Below, piece after piece: positions 34,001-42,780 of a stretch of DNA of 64,000 nt (position 1 is the first letter of the stretch; each line of letters begins with the position of its first letter). The stretch spans positions 16,089,501 to 16,153,500 of the forward strand of contig NC_084928.1 in assembly GCF_958298935.1 (NCBI RefSeq). Direction: 5' to 3'. The notes beneath the pieces were generated by a model. It worked only from the letters and a program-made list of their open reading frames with translations. It searched no databases and was not told the origin of the DNA. A program made the position numbers and the translations under genes. The DNA is from Phragmites australis (Eukaryota > Streptophyta > Magnoliopsida > Poales > Poaceae).

Positions 34001-34466
34001 GGGAGTCTTTTCGCCGCCGTCATGCCAATGTCGAGCTTGAGTGGTATTGGCATGCAAAGTGTAAAGCGTATGATACTATGAATATTAGGACCAAAGCATT
34101 TTGGAAATCTTTTAGCCCTTCGATGCTAGTTAATCGCCGAGCTGAGCGCGACTTGCGCCGTACCGCGAGGGGAGACGTCGATGGTCCGGCTACACTCCTT
34201 GAGCCGAAGATTGAGCCTCAAGACGATGACGAGCTTCCACTTCACCGACCGCAGCTTTGCTATCGTCGCGGCCCTTCTTCGCAACTAGTAGAACACGACG
34301 GCAGCGGAGATGATCTTTGAGCGCCTTCGTCGTCTTCGACTCATGTTGGGGTCCCACTGGCCCCAACCATGTGTTTTCATGCAAGTGAAGGCATTGCTTT
34401 TCAGTTTGCTTTTTGTCGCTGGTATAAGGATTTTGTTGATCCTGATGTTGACCGCTTTGCGGAATA
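31096..34466 (+). pseudogene. Antisense accessory ORF of a Tat element (PF04195-like protein, spliced)
   Basis: The plus strand, opposite to pol, holds a multi-exon ORF. Exons: 31096-31879 (MAPKVRSSRSKIYWIGQSK..., with the conserved NKWPSDWTQWWFYHKV), 31959-32803 (starts DLSVSKVEARAV; basic, then Ser-rich acidic), and one from 32869 (coiled coil, ALLLLRAQRKQAEKSEVYAW). Later come 33714-33776 and 33913-34466, ending WYKDFVDPDVDRFAE. The first domain resembles Pfam PF04195, 'putative gypsy type transposon'. Function is unknown. A TAA at 33115-33117 and a frameshift near 33500 break it. Introns 1 and 2, and the intron before GTCCT at 33913, sit at the same places as in the second copy (56188-62273). 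Confidence 0.82.
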
Positions 34467-34830
34467 AATTTTGCATTTATATTATCACTTGTTTCCTTTT
34501 TGGGCACTTCAGCGGCATCACGCTCGAAGTGACAATGGCGATTTATGATGTTTTCAGATGTTAGGAATGCCTTATCGCTTACTCGCGCAGTGTTATCTTT
34601 GGGGAATGGCATTCTCAATTATTCATATGGGGCATCGCCTCGGCTATGATGTACCGAATAACGCCGTCCCCCCAATTTTTCACTGCAGGTACCTGCGACT
34701 GCACATAACTAGTTTCTCGAAAACGCCGCCCCCTCCGATTTTTTGTCGCAGGTAACTTCGGTTGATAGAAATTTATGTTGTTGATCGGACGCTTTTAAGT
34801 TAGTTGTTTTAGTTTTCTTTTTTCATTTGG

Positions 34831-35258
34831 TGCGGGGGCAGGCACTCTTAGCCCTCGATGTTGGCTCGAAGTGCGTCACCTTTTCTTAGGTCGAACGACA
34901 CTTCGGCTTCTCTTCCGAAAGTTTGTTTTTCCTTCGGTGCGGGGGAAGGCACTCTTAGCCCCCGACTTTGGCTCGAGGTGCGTCGCCTTTTCTTAGGTCG
35001 AATGACACTTCGGCTTCTCTTCCGAAGGTTTGTTTTTCCTTCGGTGCGGGGGCAGGCACTCTTAGCCCTCGACTTTTGCTTGAAGTGCGTCGCCTTTTCT
35101 TAGGTCGAGTGACACTTTGGCTTCTATTCCAAAGGTTTGTTTTTCCTTCAGTGCGAAGGCAGGCACTCTTAGCCCCTGACTTTTGCTCGAAGTGCGTCGC
35201 CTTTTGTTAGGTCGAGCGACACTTCGACTTCTATTCTGAAGGTTTATTTTTGCTAAGG
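34831..35258 (+). repeat. 107-bp tandem repeat, four copies, in the Tat element
   Basis: Units start at 34831, 34938, 35045 and 35152 with TGCGGGGGCAGGCACTCTTA. They contain GCTCGAAGTGCGTCGCC, TTAGGTCGA and CACTTCGGCTTCT. The array lies between the end of the antisense ORF and the end of integrase. Its 7-copy, 110-bp relative is in the element at 53.6-64 kb. Confidence 0.93.
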
Positions 35259-35697
35259 TCGAAAGTGTACGTCTTTTTTCGTTGACACTTCGCACCTCAT
35301 TTCGCACCGTCCACTTGTGGCCCTTTAGTCGTCGATTGGTGCGCGACCCCGCTCTTAGATTGGCGCACTTGGACGATGAGTTACTAATACTCGAAACAAG
35401 CAGTATTTTCTGGGGGTACTTCTACTATATCAATATGTTTACAAGGGTTCCTGCCTCGTTAAAAACCTCACCCCCTAACGAAGCGGTCCCCCTGTGAGGA
35501 AAAGAGTGCAGTCTCCTTACAATTTGATTACATGAAAAGAAAATTGCATAAAGAGAAATTACACAAGAGCCTTCATCTTGGTCACCATCGCTGTCAGGCA
35601 TAGAACCTGTGAAGATTGTCTGCATTCCAATTGTGTGGAAGCTCCTCACCTTCCTTATTAGCCAAATGATATGAGTCGGGTCTTAACGACCTTTTGA
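35259..35697 (-). other. Tat element, sequence between the tandem array and integrase
   Basis: On the minus strand this follows the integrase frame and may include the end of pol. The phrase GTTAAAAACCTCA with flanking GGTCC/CCCCTGTGAGGAAAA (35457-35503) recurs at 63930-63985 in the other Tat element, so this is a conserved part of the family. Confidence 0.55.
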
Positions 35698-36675
35698 CTA
35701 AGAAAGGACCATCCCATTTGCTCTGTAGCTTTCCCACTGATGTTGTATTACCGAGTCTTCGCAGCACCAAATCACCGGGGACGAAGTTCTTTTCGGATAT
35801 ATTCCCGTCTCTCCATTTTTTTTTGTCTCCTGTTGATACCTGCCCAGATTTTTGGTGGCTTGCAATCTCACTTCCTCAAGGGCATCCTTTGACGATGACT
35901 CTTCGCCTTGCTCTGGTTCGTTTCCGACCCTAAATGATTTGTTTTTGCATTCCTCTGGGGTCATTGCCTCTTCACCGAAGAGGAGGCGAAAGGGCGTGAA
36001 ACCGGTTGGTCTTGCAACCGTTGTTCTTAATGACCATAATACTTTAGGCAATTCTTCGACCCATTTCCCTTTTGGCAGTCCTTGCAGGCGCTTCGCAACA
36101 CCAGCGAAGATGATGCCGTTTCCTCTCTCAACGGCCCCATTAGACTGTGGGTGGTATACCGATGCGAAAATCACTTTGATCCCCAGACCATTGCAAAAAT
36201 CCCTAAAGCCGGCACTATCAAATTGAGTGCCATTGTCTACTGTTACTTCGCTCGAGACTCCGAAGCGGCATACGATATTCCGCCACAGGAATTTCTGTAT
36301 ATTTCTTGATGTTATGCTTACGAGTGGCATGGACTCCACCCATTTGTAGAAGTATTCGACCGCAACGACGGCATATCGCAAATTTCCTGGAGTGGGCGGT
36401 AGCTGGCCAACATTGTCAATTCCCCACCATCTTATCGGCCAAACCGGTGGAATTAGCTGTGTCTTCATCGAAGGTCTATTTGACGCCTTCCCCCAGAACT
36501 GACACTGTTGACAACTTCGAACCATGTGATCCGCATCATTTACCACCGTCGGCCAATTGAAGCCCTGTCTATATACTTTTCCGACTAAAGCCCGTGTACC
36601 CATATGGGAACCACACAGCCCGCTGTGAATTTCTTTTAGCAGGTTCTGTCCTTCTTTCTGGGATATGCATCGCAA
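35698..36675 (-). pseudogene. Integrase of the 30-37 kb Tat element, uninterrupted core
   Basis: A single open frame of 325 residues. It has HHCC-type zinc-finger residues (His about 17 and 24, Cys 55 and 58 in SCQQC), the catalytic triad Asp87 (GIDNVG), Asp147 (VDNGTQF) and Glu183 (NGAVERGNG), and the GFTPFRLLFGEEA motif. The C-terminal part is compatible with the end of a Tat integrase. Its start is made by the deletion that fuses the LTR to pol: the reading frame continues upstream as CAPFLRCISQ into the junction. It is orphaned from gag and RT, so I mark it a pseudogene. Confidence 0.85.
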
Positions 36676-36691
36676 AAATGGTGCACAGATG

Positions 36692-37199
36692 TGACCCTAT
36701 TTATAGCCCGTACTCGACCACCACAGGCGCGGTTTACAAATCCTACCCCTTTACCTGCTACATTCTCAGAATATCCGAGGGCATTATGGTACAAGTGAAC
36801 ATAATTACATAATTACAACACTGCCCCGAACGACCAAAAATGGGCCCACTGACCCGTAGTGATCTTTGTCTCCGGAGATCTACCGAAGCCTTCTCCACTC
36901 GATCATCTGTCAGATGGCCTTCGGCCCCCGAGCGAAGGTCGGCTTGTATCTTCGCACGCCGCGATCACTCAGGACCGCAGGCACGGATTTCGCCCTCCGG
37001 TCGAAGGTCGCCCTCGTCTTTGCCGGCACGAGAGATTGAGGATGCAGGCATGCCTACACCCTTCGACCGATGGAGCTTCGTGATCTTCGCCACCTGCAGA
37101 TGAAGTCCCTGAAACAAAGTTGCAATGGCAAGCATGCGATCTTTCCAGTAGACTTCGAGGTACCCTCCGAAGAGGGGGGCGGGAGAATCATCCCCAACA
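36692..37199 (-). repeat. Truncated 5' LTR (right) of the 30-37 kb Tat element
   Basis: 508 bp matching 30148-30657 of the other LTR. It keeps U3 and the TATA box (36695-36706, minus strand). It then stops abruptly, and integrase coding sequence follows. The R and U5 parts are missing. Confidence 0.9.
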
Positions 37200-37400
37200 G
37201 TTACCAACTGGAAGTGATAATGTAATGTCGGCTCCCGTGCCCCGTGCTGTGATATCACTATCAGTTGTAGTCATAAATCAGCAGTGATATACCAATGCCT
37301 CAACTCCCATGCCACGTGTAGTGATATCACTACCGGTTGTAGTTGTTAGTCGATAGTGATAGACTGACGTCGGGCTCCTGCTCCCCATGCAATGATAGTG
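37200..37400 (+). repeat. Subterminal tandem repeats, right part
   Basis: This continues the 71-bp repeat interrupted at 30029. Units with GATATCACTATCAGTTGTAG and GATATCACTACCGGTTGTAG occur near 37251 and 37322, each followed by an AGTGATA motif. After 37400 the repeat stops and non-repeated sequence begins. Confidence 0.82.
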
Positions 37401-37571
37401 TAACTTCCCCTTACATAACGCGTGGCCATTCCTCTTTTGCGCCACTTTCGCCAATTCTTCTTCCCACCCGGCCATTAAAACTACCCTCCCTACCAAGATC
37501 CTCCTCCACCGCTGTCACCTTCTGCATCTCCTCTGTTGCAACCACCATCATCATCATTGGAGGAGGAGGCA

Positions 37572-38090
37572 ATGACAGCCTCCTCTGATGACCTCTCCAC
37601 CTCCTACTCGTGTGATGACTACTGAGAGCACTACATGGAGGGTACTCTACCCCCATGTGCATTGGCGAGCTAGGATGAGGATGTCGACATGGAGTATGAC
37701 ACGCTCTCTGAGGAGGAAGAGGATACATCCAATGCCGAGGACTCCTTCTCCACTAAGGATGATGAGGAGGAGTAGGAGGTAAGCATGATCAACCTTGAGG
37801 GCTCGACCAACAAAGAGAAGGAGGAGGAGGCCGATACCGAGGAGGAGGAGGAGGAGGATGATGAAGGAGGAGCCGCCATTGCAGGAAGATGTCCTAACAA
37901 CCTCATAATCATCCACAAACATGATGATGATGACAACTACATTGAATGGGATGAGCTCGAGAAGGAGACAAATGGGTCATCATCGTCATTGGACGAAGAT
38001 AAAGACAATACCTTCGTAACCTTTGTCTCATCAACTACGATCACACCTGGTGGCGTGTTGTCGAAGGGGCGTAGGCTAGCTTTGTTTTGA
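37572..38090 (+). pseudogene. Acidic ORF remnant of the CACTA-like element
   Basis: One frame of 172 codons plus a stop starts MTASSDDLSTSYSCDDY and is interrupted only by TGA (37623), TAG (37671) and TAG (37773). The product is extremely acidic, with long Glu and Asp runs (EEEEEDDEGG near 37840-37865, HDDDDN near 37920), and ends SKGRRLALF. The flanks and position next to CACTA-type repeats suggest an element-encoded protein, but I do not know its function. Confidence 0.5.
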
Positions 38091-38984
38091 TCTTTTGCAA
38101 TCCAGATGGTGGTTTTTGTGTAATCAAGACCTTATTTTGCAATGATCAAGACCTTATATACTTAGTCGAATCATAATCTTATTTTGTAGTTAATTACTTC
38201 TTAATCTAAATTTTGTACTTCCAAACTTAATGTCATTTTGCATTTTGATGCTTTGGGCAACACTTCCCCTCCCTCTCTAGAAGTATTCCCGTATCATTGT
38301 CGATCCATGGCATCAACCGACAGTGATAAAGAGTACCACAACCGGTTCAAACGGCCTCATTACTTTATTGGCCATTGGTTTGGCTCATTCATTTATTAGC
38401 CGTTGGTTAGCTAAATCGGCACTAATAGTCAGCCGCCTATTAGAATTTCTATAATAATGGTTCGCAAAATCCCAAGAAAACCAATATCATCAATCCAATC
38501 ATCACATAAAAAGGGAGCACACAAGGTATGGAATTAGCACCTTGCTCTACACCGAGAAAGAAATCAGGAAAAGAAATGGGAAAAAGATGCACCTTTATTT
38601 ACGCTGAGGGAGCGAATGGGGAGCAAAATTTCGAGAGAAGAACCGAGCATAAGACCAATGCAATGGAGACAAATCATCACAGCTACAAGATCGTTCTTGC
38701 TTGGTATTACATTCCTTTTTCAACCATAAATGTAAAACAAGAAAACAATGGAGAATATATCAATATATCAAATCAATTTTGTTCATGCAAAGAAATCACC
38801 AAGGTACATTAAGATTTTTGCTGTGTATCACAAACCTTCACACCACAAGGAAAAGTATGGTAGTGACCAACAAAGACTTCTGTCCGGCTGGGGCCTTCAC
38901 CAAGATACATTGCGTCAACGATTAGTAAACCACTGATCTTATGAAAATACATGATCAAAGTAGGGGATACTCCCTCTTGTCAAA
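38091..38984. other. Right flank of the CACTA-like remnant and unassigned sequence
   Basis: AT-rich sequence. A short CAGTGAT-type motif near 38319-38328 could belong to the CACTA end. Small plus-strand frames at 38528-38936 have no known motif. GTTTATACAGG-like text at 39006 begins the next LTR. Confidence 0.4.
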
Positions 38985-39480
38985 TCAAGCACCAGAAGAC
39001 AGTGATTTATACAGGTCTGGGCTTCCCGAATGATAATAACCCTACATCATGTGTTCTTGTATTAATCTTTGAGACATATTACAAGGGAGGTCATGGCTAG
39101 CCTAGATGTGATCTAAAACTAGTCGAAGGCTGCTTGCGAGTTGTTGATGTAGATTGTAATTGCAGATGGCTTGTGAGGCTTGTTTCTAGCTTGTCCTTCG
39201 TAGGGTCCTCTAACTCAATATGTATATATGGGGGTTATTGTGTAGCCTCCAGACTCCTTTTCAAGTAGGATTCTATCATCCTTAAACTCAGGGATGTATT
39301 TACTTGCTTGAGGGATATCTTGAAACCTGCATGCAGTTTTCATACATCCAGAGACTCCTTTCACGGATATAGTTGTATGCTCCAAGAATCTAGAAAACCG
39401 TAGGGGATTTGTATATGCATAAGATAGATGTATACTGTAGTTTTATACTACTCATCGTTAAGCCCCCATCAATACATGAA
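38985..39480 (-). repeat. LTR fragment (Tat-like), minus orientation
   Basis: On the minus strand it reads a TATA-like CATATATACATA, then blocks CGACTAGTTTTAGATC and CTAGGCTAGCCA, CCTCCCTTGTAA, and near the end GTAGGGTTATTATC followed by CCAGACCTGTATAAA. The same blocks in the same order occur on the plus strand at about 39860-40150. The two LTRs face each other head to head. Confidence 0.65.
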
Positions 39481-39489
39481 ATGTGGTTG

Positions 39490-40199
39490 TGACGGATCAA
39501 AGACTTCGCCCAACTGAGATATCCCGATAGGCAGGTTCTTTGAGTGATAACTTGGGTCTCTAGATAGGATGTACTTCTAATCTGGCATCTGGATGTCCTA
39601 AGGTCACCTAGTTGGGATTTTAGACACCTCTGGATAATTGCGTGCGCCTCCGAGAAGGGATCCTAGGTCAATTAAAAAATATCATCCCAACTTTGATGAT
39701 GAGTAGTATAGAACTATCATAACCGAATAGCTCAGGGTTTTCCGTTATTCTCAGGGCATATCTTCATCTTTGGGAAGGGAATCCTTGAATGCACAGAAAC
39801 TTCCCGTTGATACCCATATGGAAAAATTGTCTCCAAGAACAGGAAGGAAGGTCCAGAGACCGTACGACGAGCCCTATATGTACAGACCCAAGGGACCGTA
39901 TGGAGAACATGCGCTTACAATTTGACACAAACCATCACACGTCATCGAAGCTTGTGGAAACTCTAACCCTCCAAGCTTTCTGCAGTTTAGATCTATATTA
40001 GCATCTCCCTCCGATGACTCGCAAGGGAGCCATCCGACTAGGTTTAGATCTATCTAGGTTAGCCACACGCCCTCTTGTAACAATCTCAGAGAATAATACA
40101 AGACAAACATAATGTAGGACTATTATTCTAAGGGAGGCCTAAACCTGTATAAAAACCATTTGCATGCTCGTAAGATTAGTGGTTCACCAATCATCGAAA
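39490..40199 (+). repeat. 5' LTR (Tat-like), plus orientation
   Basis: It contains a TATA-like CCCTATATGTA near 39870 and shares with the fragment to its left the blocks CGACTAGGTTTAGATC, TAGGTTAGCCA, CCCTCTTGTAA and GTAGGACTATTATT...CTAAACCTGTATAAAA. It ends close to GAAAG at 40199, before a PBS-like TTGGCATCATCCGTGGGGAT (40200-40219). That text resembles the start of Tat internal sequence (TTGGCGCCGTCTGTGGGG style). Confidence 0.65.
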
Positions 40200-40221
40200 G
40201 TTGGCATCATCCGTGGGGATC

Positions 40222-40536
40222 ATGACAATAGCGTCGAAACATCTGCACACAACATTCCATCGACTTACCCAAGTTTGCATCGAGGACCAGCTTCTTGGAC
40301 GAGGGGTTCTACGACAACTTCCCCCCTCGACCAAAGACGTGCCAACGATCGATTGGGTCGACCTCAGTGAAGAGTTAACTGGTGATGACTCTAGCGACGA
40401 GGTAAGTCATTTTATGGATCGATGCGCCAAAGACGACAACATCACGTTCGAACCACTTAGTTGCCAAGACGATCGTGAAAGCGATCCTCATCACAAGTTA
40501 GGATCCTCTCCCGTAGCTTCTAACAACATGGATTGT
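40222..40536 (+). pseudogene. Start of a Tat gag reading frame, cut by an LTR
   Basis: The open frame reads MTIASKHLHTTFHRL, LLGRGVLRQLPPSTKDVPTID, then DLSEELTGDDSSDEVSHFMD. It begins just after the PBS-like site and stops making sense at 40537, where an unrelated LTR begins. Similar acidic gag sequence resumes after 42780 with SSSSGDYP and DGDDGLDN. Confidence 0.6.
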
Positions 40537-42780
40537 TGTAACACCCTAATTTTTCCACCTTTAGATATTTATTAAAATTTGCTAGAATTTAATATGAATT
40601 TAAATAATTAAAAAGAGTATAATCCTATTTTATATAAAAGAAAATATATTTGACATAGGATATAATTGATTATTATGCATTCATGCTGAATTAGGCAAAT
40701 AGTATTTTTATTTGGCTTTTGATGGATTTTATTTGAAGAGGATTTGCTTTGAATTTGAATTTGAAATTGAATTTAGAAAAAAAGAGAAAAGAATAACCTT
40801 CTCGGGCTACCATTTTCTTGCCCCCCGGCCCAAACCTTCCTTTCGGCCTGGCCCAGCGCACCCCAGCCGGCCTGCTCAGCCCCCCCTCCCTCCCACCTGG
40901 GCCTCGCCCGACCGCCTCGGCCCATTCCCGCGCGCGCCCACCAGCCCGTCGCGTCGAAGGCGCCTTTGCTCCTACCGACTTCGCCGTGCGCCACCGACAT
41001 GGGGGCCCGTGTCCCTGTCGTCTTCCTCGCGGACTCTCGACTGAATCCGACCCGAACGCGCTGCACTGCCGCCCTAGAGACCGAATCGAGTACGCCGACG
41101 CCCCTGGATGACCCGAGCCGCCTATATAAGTAGAACCCCGCTCCCGAAATCATCTCATCCCAAATCCGTCGAGCCCAGAGCCGAATTCGCCGATCTTGAG
41201 CCCCACCGCCACCATTGTCGCCGCCGGCGAGCTGGAGCCGATTCCGACGAGATTTCTAGCCGTGCGCCGCCGCGAACCCCCTCGGCGCCGCCGTGACCTT
41301 CTTCTCCGGTAGCCGAACTCCTCTGAGCCGCCGGATCTGTTTTGTGCGGCCGAGATTAGATCCGAGTGTACCCCTTCAGCAACCTATAGCGTAGCACCAC
41401 ATGTCGCTTCTTAAACCAATCAGCAACCATGCCATGTCATCTAGCCACCTCAGCTGCCACCTAGCCCTCTCTGCTGATGTGTCATCCCTGTCACCGTGCC
41501 ACGTCAGCCAAAGTAGCCCAGTCAATATTTCAAGCTTTTCCAATACAAAAATAGTTTCAGATAATTCCTTTAGCTGGTAATTTTGCAGAAAGACCCCTAG
41601 ACTTTTCTGTAATAACAAAAGAGCCATGCCTTTTTACATATTAGTCCCTAATCTTTTTTATAATTACAATTAGGTCCCCTATTTGTACAAAAAGGTCCTT
41701 GAACTTTCTGTTGAATTCAAAATAAGCCCTTTTCTTTTTTAGATTAAACCCTAGATTTGTTTTAGCCCTAACTTTTTCGTCGTAGCCCCGTTTTAGGCGA
41801 TTTTTGTGCCGATAGATTCGTTTTTCAGTGCTCTTTCTTTCTAGACATATTTTATCTTGTTGTTCTTTTGTTTTGTGCTCTGTTCTTAGTGTATCTTATT
41901 TTCCAGTTATTGTGCGATTAACCGACAACGCCCCAGATCAATTTGAGGAACATCAAGACCAGGAGCAAGAATACACTGAGCAGCATGCAATGTCCTTGAT
42001 CATATTGAACCTATATTTTTAAATGTTTTGGTTTTAATAAACTGCATGCAATGTCTGTCAATATGATGGGTTGTCACCTATGTTAGGGTTTTCCCTAGAT
42101 TTTTCCTTATCATCCCTTGGAACCTAGATGGTTTATGGTTGGGTGTCTTTTATGGGTAGATTGCTTAGCCATACTTTTGGTATGTTGAGAAGTGTCATAA
42201 TCTTGACTAATGAACAAATGCAACAATAGTTTTGGATAAAGTACAGGGAGTACTAGACGGTTATAGTGTGCAAGGTGGGGAGCCTTGTATGCTGGATGCT
42301 GAACTGTTTGGGTTACATTCATTTAATAATTGTTTAATGCTTTTGAGTCCAAATGTGTTTTCATTACTCGCATTTACGCAAATATACCATGTGTTAGCCT
42401 ATTCTTGATATAAGTCTGCATGACATTACTTTTCCACACTTGCTGAATACTCTATGTGCTCACCCTTGCTTTCTCCTAAAAAAAATATGCTGCTCAATGG
42501 AAGATTATGAAGATTTTTAAGATAACAACCTGGTGTTCTAAGGAGCGTGTCTTCTAGTCGGTGCTTGTGGAGTGCTTGGTCGTCGATGTTTTTGTCCCGC
42601 TACCGTCATTTAGCTTAATTTTTGAGGTTGTTTAGGTGAAGTCTTTATTCTGTAAGATGCGAACGTTTATTTAATAAAAGTATTGCTTTTTTTACTTCAC
42701 CTATGACGTTTTATGTGTGTTAAACTTCCTAGACACACATAAGCTGCACTTGGTTTTGTCCGTTAAAACCGAGTGTGACA
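40537..42780 (+). mobile_element. 2.2-kb LTR, probably solo, inside a Tat gag
   Basis: It starts TGTAACACCCTAATTTTT and ends CCGAGTGTGACA, the paired TG...CA ends seen in many grass Ty3/gypsy LTRs that begin TGTAACACCC. A GC-rich central part (40830-41340) is followed by an AT-rich part. No internal PBS, gag or pol is found inside, so I call it a solo LTR. No clean 5-bp TSD is visible (GATTG on the left, AGTCG on the right). Confidence 0.72.

Larger units (their letters stand above)
30025..37204 (-). mobile_element. Tat-lineage retrotransposon with large internal deletion, TSD GTTAC
   Basis: The element is 30030-37199 and is flanked by GTTAC at 30025-30029 and 37200-37204. Pol is on the minus strand, so the right LTR is the 5' one. 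It keeps the integrase, a 107-bp tandem array, and an antisense accessory ORF. Most of gag, protease, RT, RNase H, the PBS and the second half of the 5' LTR are gone. The LTRs start TGTTGGG and end CCCAACA, or CCCAATA at the inner end of the left one. By eye the aligned LTR parts differ at about 30 of 505 positions. Confidence 0.92.
29453..38455 (+). mobile_element. CACTA-like DNA transposon remnant, split by a Tat retrotransposon
   Basis: Subterminal-type direct repeats (29565-30029 and 37200-37400) contain GATATCACTGTCGGTTGTAG and GTGATAGAC, the inverted CACTG/CAGTG style of CACTA ends. To their right is an acidic ORF remnant (37572-38090) and another CGACAGTGAT motif near 38319. No canonical CACTA terminus was found on either side, so the ends are approximate. 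The Tat element 30030-37199 is a later insertion within the repeats. Confidence 0.55.

Noticed and set aside
31096..34466. A host gene for a coiled-coil protein
   Set aside because: It lies between the LTRs of a retroelement with an exact TSD, and a second copy with the same introns lies in another element of the same family.
34831..35258. CRISPR-like array
   Set aside because: Direct repeats have no unique spacers of equal length and the genome is eukaryotic; these are tandem repeats within a retrotransposon.
37647..37936. Minus-strand frames of Ser and Leu/Ile runs
   Set aside because: Mirror image of GAG/GAT-rich codons of the acidic plus-strand ORF.
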